DNA of 64,000 nt, from NCBI GenBank assembly GCA_030704615.1, contig CM060734.1, positions 622,001 through 686,000 of the forward strand, read 5' to 3'. The translations under genes and the position numbers were made by a program. This DNA comes from Takakia lepidozioides. Lineage: Eukaryota; Streptophyta; Takakiopsida; Takakiales; Takakiaceae. The notes under the pieces are model-generated. The model was not told the origin of the DNA, did not search any database, and worked only from the letters and a program-made list of their open reading frames with translations. Below are positions 54,342-64,000 of the stretch, piece after piece (position 1 is the first letter of the stretch; each line of letters begins with the position of its first letter).

Positions 54342-57300
54342 ATGTACTCATAAGACGTTGTTTGCCGTAGCCTTGTGGCCATTGACCCCGCGCCCAGTTT
54401 GAGCGGAAACCAAAGGGACAGAACCTACCTCTGTCAGGGGCTGACGTTGGTAGTAAGACTTACCTTGATACATAGAATTGATTCGGGTTTTCCAGATATC
54501 CTCTAGAAATCCCTTCACACAAGCATCAATCTGCTGTGTGTGATTTGCCCAAAAACTAGGCCTCTCTGTTTCTGTTTGCTGTTCAAAGGTAGGCTTCCTG
54601 CCCTGAGTTTAAATTTCAGTCTAGTGCCGAGAGTGGGTAGACCCTTGAGGTCATCCAAGATGTCCTCCCCCATGTCACAGACTGGAAACAAGTTCAGGGA
54701 AGTTTTCTGCCTAACGTCATTTTCATCAGACAATTTCATGGCAACAGACATGGCTTTGGACACTACAGCCTCTAAGTCAGATTTATCCATCAGGGTCAAG
54801 ACTTGCGGATCCAGATCCAGGTCCTTGAGAATCTCTTCTACTGTCTTCTGCCAGGACTTAGCCTGTTTGACAGGGCGGTCCTGTTTCCAAGATATAGAGT
54901 CGATTAACTTAGGATATCTGGTGTTGGGCATATGTTGCAGCTGACCCCACCATCTGACCTTGAATTCATCTCGTCGGGAGCTTAAGGACGGAATGCCAAA
55001 CTCACCCCGAACAGCCACATTGGCTGTTTTGGAGCATACTGACATACACTCCTTAAGCACCCCCACTTGAATGGATTCTAGAGACTTAGCCTGGTTGGAG
55101 TTATCAACCCATATAGCAGATCCGTACTCCAAGGCAGGTCTAATAACGCGACAAAGCATGGTGTCCCAAGATTAAAGAGATAGAGAGAGAGAGAGAACCT
55201 TTGTACCATCCACAGGAGGGGAAAAAGTACAACAATAATCGAAGAGGGTTGGTTCCAGAAGATCCCCTTGTCACTGTCTGAAGTTGACAAAGTGATCACT
55301 TAATGCAGTTGGAGGACCTTACGAAGTTTATAAAAGAGAAAGGTGAAGACCTGCCAAAAGATATTGATGCCGGGGAGAGTGAGGACAAGGAGGAAGGACC
55401 TGGAAGCCACATTGGCTGTTTTGGAGAATGCTGTCATACACTCCTTAAGCACCCCCACTTGAATGGATTCTAGAGACTTAGCCTGGTTGGAGTTATCAAC
55501 CCATATTGCAGATCCGTACTCCAAGGCAGGTCTAATAACGCGACAAAGCATGGTTTTCTTAACCTTAGAGTTGACCCCTCTGCAGTGGAAAAATTTAGTG
55601 AGCCCCAGAGCTTTGCCCTTGCCAGTTTGAACAACTTTCCGGATATGTGCATCCCAACTACAATTGGAGGAAAACTCAACACCCAGGTAAGTGTAGGAAG
55701 GGAGGACCGGGATCTCTTGGCTACCCCACTGCCACTTAAGATCACTTCCTCCCTCTCCTCTGTCGTTGAATGCTACCACTGCACATTTGCTGACGTTAGC
55801 CTCTAGCCCCCAAAGATCAAAGTATCTCTTCGCGCAATCAATCAACTCCTGGAGATTGGTTGGAGTCTCCCCTATGCCTGCGAAGTCATCCGCAAACATA
55901 AGGGCTGGTATGGTGGTATCACCCACCCTTAACCCAAATCCCTCAGTTTCCACATCCTCGAGGAGTTGATTGATGAAAACATTGAAGAGCAGAGGGGAGA
56001 GAGTACAACCTTGAGCTACACCTTGGTCTATGTCAAAGAAGTTGGACTTCTGTCCATTAACAGTGACACAGCTTTTGGTGTGAGCATACAAGTTGTGGAC
56101 AACTCTCCACATCTTTCCCTTGATCCCACAAGACCAGAGGCAGAGCCGTAGGCCATCTCTCCACACTGTGTCATACGCCTTTTTGACATCCAAGAAAAAA
56201 ACATAAGTGGGTTTCCCGCCTTTTTTCCTTCCCTGGATAATCTGGCTTAGAGTGAAGATATGATCCACACTGCCCCTGTTTTGCCGAAAGCCAGCTTGGC
56301 CTTCATGGAAACAACCTCTAGATTCCAGATCAACCTCGAGACGAGTACTTATAACTCTGCAAAATGCCTTGCCAACAGCATTGAGGAGCGTGATGCCATG
56401 GTAGTTCCCCGGTTCTTCTCTGTCACCCTTCTTGTATAGATTGACAATTACCCCCTGTCGCCAGTGAAAGGGGATCATTTCAGTCTTCCAGATAAGGTTA
56501 AAGAGGAGAACTAGGGCCTCTATCATGGGATCGCCACCGTGCTTGATAAGCTTGTTGACTATGCCATCAGGTCCACCAGCTTTATATCCGTTTAAATGTT
56601 CAATTGCTTCCACAATCTCAGAAGAACTAATGGGAGTGTTATAAGCCTTTGAAATATACTCCAGTTCATCAGGGCTGTTTTGAATCATAGGAACAGTTTT
56701 TCCAACTGTGTCCTTCCATTCATCAGAGGACCCCTCACTGTGAGACCTAGAAGTTCTGCCAAGGATACTGTAGTGAGTTTCAAAGGTTTTGACAATGTCA
56801 ACCGATGAAGTCACCACTGCACCTTTAGTAGTCTTCAGCGCTTGTGCGCTTTTCGGCCTGTACAAACGTTGAAGGGCCAACCAGAATCTCTTGTCATTAC
56901 CATCATGGTGGTTTGAGTTTATTTCACTGTATAACTTGTCCCAGTATAATTTCTTCTGAGACCTTGCAAGCTGATTGATATCTTTACGGGGCTGGTAGTA
57001 CCTCGCTCACAAATCTCTGTTGGTTTTCAGATTGCAGCACTCTTTATAGAGGGCTCGTCTCTCAGCTATCTTGAGTTTAATCTCATTGGTCCACCAATTA
57101 ACAGCTCTACCACAGACAATTAGTTTCCTCCCAATGATCTTGTCAGCCACAGAGGAGACGAAACTCTCCCAAGAGTCCACTGCTCTTTCGACTTCATTTC
57201 TTGCGTTGTCAGAGCGAGACTAAGTTCTTGGAGCGAGTGGACAAAATGAGGGAGCGCCTCTTGCAAGGCCTGGACATACTCAGCCTTGACCTCTTCATTA

Positions 57301-58076
57301 TGGAATTTTTCTATGCGCCACTTCCGAATCAAACGTTTCACTGATGTCTTGGTGTTGGGAAAACACCTTTTGATCTCAGTCCAAACCAGAAAGTGGTCAG
57401 AGGTACCAATATCAGTTCTGTCGATCAACACATTGGCACACTGGGGAAACAAATTTTTGTCCATTATGATATAGTCCACAATGGAACGTGCCCCAGTTTG
57501 GGTTTTCTCACGAGTCCGCTGCACTTGGTCACCAGGTAAAAAGCTGAAGCTCTTCCAGACAGTTAATTAACCGTCTGCCATTAGAATTCAGCTCGTCCTC
57601 CAAAAGGCCCAATGATATCATCCTGATGGAGACCTTTCCCCACCCGGGCATTGAAGTCACCCAATAGAACTACCTGACCTTTGGCAAGGAACGAAGCACA
57701 GTCCAGCTTTACATCTTCGAAGGCTTTGTCTGCGTCAACACTAAGGGTCCCCTCTGTGGGCATGTATACACAACCCACAAAGAGGTCCTTCGTATTCACG
57801 CCCTTCAGTTTCAGTTTTAGCCAGATACTATGATCATACCTCAAACCCTTGGTGATAATTTCACAATTATCAAACAAGAAATCGTGGACAAAGATCCAAC
57901 CCCTTTTTGGCCGCGTTTGGCAGAGGCTGCCTTGAGAGTACACATCTTACCCGTCCACTTATACCCATTGACATCTCCAACCAATTTATCCGGTGTTTCC
58001 CACGTCTCTTGACCAGCACAAATATGAATGTCATTGGCCTGAAGAACTTGTCCCACTTCGAATTGTTTCCTTTGGT
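54342..58076 (-). mobile_element. Full-length LINE (APE-type non-LTR retrotransposon)
   Basis: A 3.7-kb element copied by target-primed reverse transcription. From its 5' end (right): endonuclease with ICAGQETWETPDKL, LFVGCVYMPTEG, VVLLGDFNARVG and DIGTSDHFLVW (58056-57120, three frames); reverse transcriptase in one 526-codon frame (56880-55300) with GNYHGITLLNAVGKAF, VFFLDVKKAYDTVW, GVAQGCTLSPLLFNVF and the catalytic ALMFADDF; C-terminal region 55159-54515. TAGTAAGAGGAGAGA flanks both sides (54327-54341 and 58077-58091), a 15-bp target duplication. Endonuclease frameshifts fall at short homopolymers (near 57905 and 57583). The RT frame is interrupted near the end by the duplicated segment at 55015-55553, and the zinc-finger coding part is deleted near 54565. 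Confidence 0.88.
55015..55553. repeat. 143-bp duplication flanking a 252-bp foreign segment inside the LINE
   Basis: 55015-55158 and 55411-55553 are nearly identical LINE sequence. Between them 55159-55410 is unrelated. On the plus strand it has an AG acceptor (TAATGCAG near 55310) followed by LEDLTKFIKEKGEDLPKDI and an acidic stretch, which looks like an exon of a host gene (it faintly recalls the tail of protein disulfide isomerases). Confidence 0.7.
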
Positions 58077-58091
58077 TAGTAAGAGGAGAGA

Positions 58092-58140
58092 GGCATACTC
58101 CTAGCTGTTACTTGCCATAGCCTTGTGGCCACAAACTGGC
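58092..58140 (-). mobile_element. 3' end of an older LINE copy
   Basis: The minus strand GTGGCCACAAGGCTATGGC, then AACAGCTAGGAGTATGCC, parallels the 3' end of the full-length LINE. The younger LINE therefore inserted next to the 3' end of an older relative. Confidence 0.6.
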
Positions 58141-58980
58141 AGTTGTGCTGCAAGCCTCATTTCTCTGTTTCTCAACTCCTCTCTAGAAATCCCACAGGCA
58201 CATACGAATATAGGAATTCTAGTGCTTCACCAGTGAGTGAAGGTGATGGCATGGTTGTGTGGGAAATTAACACGTGTTGTTGGACTGAGGCAGGTACCTG
58301 GTGGTGACGACGTTCTTGGCAAGTCCTATTCCAACAAGTCTATCTATGGCTTTTGTCGCCCTCTCCTTTCCATTCTACTTTCTATTTGTACGCTCTTCAG
58401 GCACTAGAATACCTTAAAAAAGTCCCTACACACTCTCTCTCCCAGTCACAATTTTGCATGTGCAATAACAGACCCTGCATAGAAGTCTCCAAGCTTGTCT
58501 CACAATCCTCACATAGCTGCCCTCACCTAAACCATTTGTTGGGCAGGCTTACCAATCTTCCCGTTCTATAAAAGTAAAACTCAAAGCAACTCCAAAACAT
58601 AGCTTCTGACAAAACCGGAATAGTAAACCAGCTTTTGGACACCAACACATAACAAGATGTCAAATGTTCTGTGGTCACATGGACAATCATCTGTTTTATG
58701 AAAACAGTTAATTAGAAGAAGGTATCCCTGTTGAAGACACAGGCTCAATCAAGCTGTATAGGAGTGCCACACCTAGCATATCCCGCAGTCAAACAACAGA
58801 CAATGGTTCTCTTTCTGGTGGGTTCCAACCTTTACTGTAGTGGAGAATCAAGAGATGGAAGGGATGTCCACACATTTATTTGAGTTAAAAAAGGGGAGGA
58901 AGCCCTTTCAATGGGAAAGAAAAGATCTTAGTGCATGGAAGCGATCCGATGGTATTTTCGCAAACTCCAGGCGGTGTTAG
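58141..58980. other. No gene seen
   Basis: I looked for the missing last exon of the transporter here and did not find it. Nothing else recognised. Confidence 0.35.
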
Positions 58981-58985
58981 GGCCC

Positions 58986-59362
58986 TGTCAAATCCTCCCC
59001 ACCTCAGACTCGCAATTTTTTTTCCGAAGTGCAGGAGGCTTGTATGCAGCTGAGCAGCGGTGAGTGGTGAGTAGCCTACTGTAATGATGGTGGTGATGGT
59101 GTCTATCAGGTGTGGGATTTGATTTGATGGTTTGGTGGGCAGTGGTGTCACCCCACCACCCCAGCTTGTGTGGTTTGTGTCATCTTGCCTTTGGTGTAAC
59201 TTCCCACTAGTAGATTTTATACTTCATCAAATTTGGACTTGGTCAAATTTCACTACACCAAGTGGGAGTTATGGTGAATGGAATGGAATAGAAGGTGTCA
59301 CTCCTGATCATGTTACCTCAATTTGTGTCACTCTTGAGAGGGGGTGGGGGAGATTTGACATG
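58986..59362. mobile_element. MITE-like element
   Basis: Inverted ends TGTCAAATCCTCCCCACC (left) and, reverse-complemented, TGTCAAATCTCCCCCACC (right) bound about 377 bp. An internal inverted pair (TAACTTCCCACT near 59199 and AAGTGGGAGTTATG near 59260) adds a second stem. Non-coding. No clear target duplication. Confidence 0.5.
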
Positions 59363-59639
59363 CTGAAAACCCCTGCATTAAGTTTTTGCATTATTCTTAT
59401 TTTTCTCCCCTTCTAATCACATTAATACATAGGAAAATACTCTTGATGCTGAGCGTATTGAAGGGTATCATACTCTGATGTCAAGGAATTTCCTAACATT
59501 TTTAGCAAGCCTAGAAACATTGAATGACAAACTAGGGGGAGACAAAAGTAGGTGAAAAGAGAGAACAATCTTGCTCTTGAGGTGCGGAAAAGCATGGCTA
59601 TGAGACAAACCTACTTGGGTGGCTGGGCCACCCATGAGT

Positions 59640-59795
59640 TAGGGGCAAGGCCCCGGCCGCACCTACCCGTTAGCTAGCAGGCCAGTAGAGGTGGTTATCG
59701 CGCCTGTTAGCTAGCAGGTCTGGCAAGAAACTATGCGGCGGCCGCACCTAGCTGCTAACAAACTGCCACGCGGCAGTTTGTTAGCAAGAGCGCAA
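59640..59795. repeat. Repeats with a strong palindrome
   Basis: GTTAGCTAGCAGG occurs twice (59669 and 59706) and GGCCGCACCTA twice (59655 and 59740). At 59753-59784 a perfect inverted repeat has 14-base arms GCTAACAAACTGCC and GGCAGTTTGTTAGC around ACGC. Possibly a foldback end. Confidence 0.75.
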
Positions 59796-59799
59796 AAAA

Positions 59800-62145
59800 A
59801 GGTATTTCGGGCTGCCCGCCCGTCGTCCCCGCGGCTATGGTGGACGGAGCCCGTGGGAGCTGCTTGCTTGACTTTGACTCCACGACTGCGAAACCTGCAG
59901 GGAAGAGGGAGCTCTGTTGCTTGGTGCCTGTAGAGTTCACAGAGATTTGAAGATACAAGAGCGTGCAGCAAAAGGCTTGGTTTCATATACTGGTGTGGGG
60001 AATCCATTACCAGCTTCTGTTTAGAATGCTGCAGGGGGTATGCTACATCAATGTTCTCAAGAAAAGGGGACGTTGGCGAATAGATAACCTAATAGTTTGC
60101 CATAGGAGTGTGCTTCTGATCTCTGAATCGCACTGCAATGGTGTCCACAGGTCCTTGAGGTTGAGCAGTTGTATTTCGGCCGATTGCTGAATACTTCTTT
60201 TGTTTTGTAAGTGCTTTGAGCTTCCAGTGAATGTCACAAGGTTCTTCTCCTTTCTTCTGTCTCATTTGGTTTTATATGTATCATTTGGCAATTTATTCTA
60301 CTGGCAAGTCTCTTCAGTCCGCCTCTTTCTATTGTGATGATCATAAAGTCGGCAACAGGAACCCTTCAGAAATTCCAGGCTGATTTTCACTTCCTTGGTG
60401 GGGCCAGGAAAATGCTTTAAGGTTATGTCATAGTCAAACAAAATCAAATTGATTGTATAGTACCTGAAAGAGGTAAATCCCTCAGGTTACATGAGAGGAA
60501 AACTTAAAACAAGCATAAGAAGAGATAAGCTCCAGTGTCCAGGTAGATTATGAAGAAACAGATAGCAAACGGAATCCTGGAAGGGATGAACATCCCTATC
60601 AAACCAGTCTTTGATATGATATCAATTCATTGGATGTCACAGAAGGGCAAGAGGAATCAAATCACCACCAGGTTATAACTTCTAGCAGAGCCAGTTTCAA
60701 TAGCAAGTATGAAGAGCAAACAACAATGCAGAGACACATGTAATGGCTGCAATTCAAACCGCAAGAATGGACTCCAATACCATTTGAAGAAATGGGGGAA
60801 TAGAGAGGGAGAGAGGTAGCACCTTAGATATCTCAACAACAAGGCTGTGATAAGAATTAGGGGATAGTTGATGCTGCCTGTAAATTCAAGTCATCCCCAT
60901 ATATGATGCTGCCTATTCAAATTCAAGTCATCATGATATACACCCAACAAGTTGATAACTTCGCCCATGTGGTACAAATAGATAGGAAGTACAGAACCAT
61001 GAACAACTGCTGCCACACTCCCCACAGCCTCGAAAAAGGGGGTGGAAGCACCGGGTGGACCATCAAAAGGATCTGCACATGTGAAAAGCCTGACAAAAGG
61101 GACTGCTGGAGAGGGGGCTGATCCCTCTCTTCTACCCTTTTGGTACTGTCTCTCAGAAGTCTTTAAGAGGTCAACAAGACACCTCAAAACTTTAGTGTTG
61201 CATTGGATCCCTTCAAAATCACCAGTTACGCTTGGTGTTTCATCAGTTACGCTTGAACTATAACCCAAGAGAAGAACAGCTGAAATAGGGGAAATGAAAT
61301 CTGCAGACAAGGCTAAGTTGAGTTCCAATCTAAATCACCAGACTGATGAAACCATACCCATCACAGAGCTCAGTCTGTGCAGATTTAGTGACAGTGAGGG
61401 TGTCATTGAGCAAGCCTCCCAGAAAACGCACAAGGCATGCACTTGTGTAAGTGCTGCATAGCCCGAGCAGTGCATTGAGCATCCAAATGCAAGCCATGGC
61501 TGCAACATCCACGATGAAAAATAGAGGTAAGGCCGACCATTGTTTACTTGCCAGGGCTGGAGTTAGATTTAAGGTCTTTTTTAATGGGACTGTTCTAAGG
61601 CCCCGGCCTATGTACTAACAGTAACAGCACGTATCCAACAGGATTCATTAACATCAGTCATGAGTCAACTAGCATGATATATGACCAATCTGAAGCCAAG
61701 CATGCATGAACGAAGGATGAGGGAGAGACTTACACGACTTTGAGGCTAGAGATTGTTGTTAAGGCGCCTGTTGTAAGAAGCCACATTCCCAACCCAAGGT
61801 AAAAGTTATATGCATGCCCAGCATCATCTTACCAGGACTCCAGGCAGGGCAGGTTGTTGGAGCAAAGCTCCTATGCAGTCTGCTTAAAAGACCTAAAATA
61901 AAAAGAGAAGGAATAAACTTTACAGCATCCACGGAAAGATTAAAGAGCTTGTGGGACAAAATACAATAAAGAAGTGAGGCCCTCAACAAGCAGCCCAAAA
62001 GCAACTTCTATACAACATCCAAACACAAATACTAGCAGCTCACCTCATGTACAAAACGCAGGCAAGTACGCAATAAAAGAATTCTGCTGGACAGCTTAAG
62101 CATCCTGCATCAAATTTAAGGAGACAGACAAAAGGGAGAGGTCTT
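59800..62145. other. No gene seen
   Basis: Short open stretches only. The longest (61328-60891, minus, 145 codons) has no recognisable motif and lacks support. It lies downstream of the SERK-like exons and might contain decayed parts of that gene. Confidence 0.35.
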
Positions 62146-62147
62146 AC

Positions 62148-62675
62148 AGAAATGAAAGATAAGAGAGCTTCCCACGAGAGTGGGGAATAGAGCTGGTGAA
62201 GTTGTTGTGATACAGATCAAGGCTCACCAGCATCTTGAATCACAATTGCATGACACAAGCATAAGACAGGCATTTAGACATGGCCATTCAGTCAGGTGGG
62301 TGGCACTAAGTACTTTGAACACACTATACTGGTCTCATAGGGTGTCTTATGCTCAAACAAAAATACCCCTGGTCACAACGGCCTCTCTCTTACTTCTCCC
62401 ATAAAGTGATTCATTCTCTTAATACCCCCGGTCAATACAACGGCCTTTCTCTACTTTCTACCTTATAAAGTGATTCATTCTCTTTCTCCTGTATAACACA
62501 GAACCCACATCCAGTCACCAAGGGGGTACTGAAATGAGCTCATCAACACTAATTCATCATTCAAATGAGCCTGTAATACAGGATGCACAGGCAGTATATT
62601 TCGCAAGTAGGAGCTACCTTTATTTTCCCAAGCTCACCTGGTATGTGGCCAGTAAGGCTGTTCTTGTACAGTTCC
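62148..62675 (-). pseudogene. Two SERK-like LRR exons
   Basis: Leucine-rich-repeat receptor-kinase ectodomain pieces. Exon 62675-62618 (acceptor GACAG, donor GTAGCT) encodes ELYKNSLTGHIPGELGKIK. Exon 62233-62148 (acceptor TTCAAG, donor GTAAGA) encodes MLVSLDLYHNNFTSSIPHSR followed by GKL. The order and the exon break before ELY match SERK/BAK1-type genes, whose LRRs are each on a 72-bp exon. Both exons depart from 72 bp, and no signal peptide, SPP region or kinase domain is found on either side within the window. It is probably a gene fragment or relic. Confidence 0.6.
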
Positions 62676-63455
62676 CTGTCCATATCAATTTCAACAATCA
62701 TAAACACATCCTTCTTTTCATCCTCCTCCTACCTCTCTCACACAAGCACATGATAGACCTTATCCCAAGGGTCAAGACAAACAGAAACAGGGTCAACTTG
62801 TTTGATATTTTCTAATAGATGTGCCTGTCCATGATATTACATATTCTAGCACCACATTCAAAGCTAGAAAGCAGAAAAAGAGTGGGGCAAAGAGGGAGCA
62901 AGGAGGGGAGTTGACCAGATATCTCCCGAGTTACTAAAATTTGCAGTACCTGTATGTATTCTAGCTCCCTTCTACCTGGAAAAGGGGCAATGCACTACAA
63001 TACTCTCTCTCTCTCTCTCTCTGCCTTGAATAATGAACACTAAACCTTCATAAAGAACTCCATTTCAAGCCACAATTACGCCTGATTTCTTGGCGATTGC
63101 TTTATTTATTGCGCATTCATGTTCCATAAGTTGTTAGAGTTTCAGGAGGAAATTAGGGCCAGTTTCCTTCTTCTTTCCTTGGTATAGTTTGCCTGGCATT
63201 GCCATCATAGCCACACCTGTCTTGCATCTTCACTGACCATGGTGCTACTACACATTGGATATCTTTATATTCTGTGATGCTAGCCTTCAAGCACAGCCCT
63301 GTTACCAAATTCTTGCTGGTTGAATGCAAGCACTTGGACAATCTCATGATGATTTCATACGTGATGTGCAAAAACCATCTGCACAATGTTCAATCTGTAA
63401 TAGTTTTCTAGTACCCAGTGGGCAATTCCTTCGACATATCATGCCACAGCCACCA
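62676..63455. other. No gene seen; (CT)n tract
   Basis: A (CT)n microsatellite lies at 63003-63022. Upstream SERK exons and the promoter of the TPR gene were not identified. Confidence 0.35.
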
Positions 63456-63460
63456 AAAGC

Positions 63461-63600
63461 ATGCACATGGGCGTTGGCAACGACTGGCAATCGGTGGTGC
63501 AGGCTCTGGATGAGGAACAAGGGAGGAAGGCCAAAGGCAACTCTCTTTTCGGAGAGGGGAAGCACGACGAAGCCGTGGCAGAGTACAACAAAGCACTATG
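63461..63600 (+). CDS. First exon of a TPR protein (partial)
   Basis: Starts MHMGVGNDWQSVVQALDEEQ, with alternative ATG at 63467, and continues with GRKAKGNSLFGEGKHDEAVA and EYNKAL, the first helix pair of a tetratricopeptide repeat of the co-chaperone type (A-x-x-x-K-x-x-G-N...F..G.++.A+..Y..A+). The homology ends at about 63598, where GT in CACTAT|GTGAATGG is a possible donor. The following sequence turns into low-complexity purine-rich DNA. The rest of the gene would lie beyond 64000, so its identity is open. Confidence 0.55.
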
Positions 63601-63609
63601 TGAATGGCA

Positions 63610-64000
63610 CTCACTGAATTGCGACCGAGTTGCATTGACTGAGCTGCGGTCGCCGGTGACTTGCTCGCGCCCGCCCCGCGCTCCCTGCTGTGCAGTCACC
63701 CACCCCATGAACACACAAACAACCAAAAACAAAAGCAAAAAACAAGAAAGAACAAGAATAGAAGGAAATGGATTGAGAGAGATGATGAAAGAGAGGGAGG
63801 CAGAGAGAGGGAAGAGAGGCAGGGAGGGAGAAAGGGAGAGATCGCAGGGAAGGGGAGACGAGCTGCATAACTCTGTTGCGCGCAAGATCGACTGCACGAT
63901 TTTTAGTCGGTGACCATGATTTACCACCTGGGGGGAGAACGTGCTAATTTTCGGAGGAACCCCTACGTCAGCTTTAACGGCCGCAAGGAGCCCGCTAACT
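63610..64000. other. Intron-like low-complexity sequence
   Basis: 63720-63850 is A-rich and then GAGAGG-rich on the plus strand. No further TPR exon is seen before the window ends. Confidence 0.4.

Noticed and set aside
58141-60250. Missing C-terminal exon of the SLC7 transporter
   Set aside because: Searched by eye for a hydrophobic exon with a matching phase after the LINE; no convincing candidate.
60891-61328. 145-codon open frame on the minus strand
   Set aside because: No motif, no homologous feel, no splice or neighbour support; length alone is not enough.

Overview
This window reads as nuclear DNA of a land plant with a large, transposon-rich genome. Evidence for a plant: a lycopene beta-cyclase copy, a PPR fragment, SERK-type LRR exons, a chromodomain Ty3/gypsy element, a TRIM-like LTR element, a CACTA-like end, tRNA-derived SINE modules and spliceosomal introns. 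The intron-split lycopene beta-cyclase, an animal/bacteria-like SLC7 transporter and a ParB/DNA-methyltransferase gene are not what I would expect in a flowering plant. A fern, lycophyte or bryophyte is my guess, but the sequence alone does not settle this.

Layout. 326-7353 is one complete chromovirus on the minus strand with 5-bp target duplications and about 2% LTR divergence, placed in or beside a decayed LINE (7359-8730). 9090-12836 is a dead lycopene beta-cyclase whose second exon carries a 1.17-kb TRIM-like LTR element. 13.1-17 kb holds unidentified coding relics, SINE modules and a PPR scrap. 18.2-22.4 kb is a field of foldback elements and tandem repeats built on short palindromes. 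23.2-30.8 kb is the most interesting locus: a gene of at least 11 exons on the minus strand with a ParB-like DGNHR domain near the start and a beta-order DNA methyltransferase domain at the end. It carries two nonsense codons and a frameshift, and one intron holds about 28 copies of a ~115-bp hairpin repeat. 30.8-33.3 kb is a second gypsy element whose RT/RNase H part is inverted inside the element. 33.3-34.4 kb is another palindromic satellite.

34.6-36.3 kb holds two divergently transcribed paralogues of an unrecognised protein, one intact and one stopped at a Trp codon. 37-45.5 kb is mostly relics: a chromovirus scrap, an unknown terminal exon, a CACTA-like end with subterminal palindromes, duplicated modules, an AT-rich duplication and a 188-bp tandem repeat. 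46.7-54.1 kb is an apparently intact SLC7-type amino-acid transporter gene with 11 phase-consistent exons; its introns contain several fragments of one LINE family. A full-length copy of that LINE (54342-58076, 15-bp target duplication) follows. The right end has a MITE-like element, a strong palindrome, two SERK-like LRR exons and the first exon of a TPR protein.

Only the SLC7 gene, the 35784-36287 gene and perhaps the TPR exon look functional. All coordinates and splice junctions come from reading by eye. No search or alignment was run.
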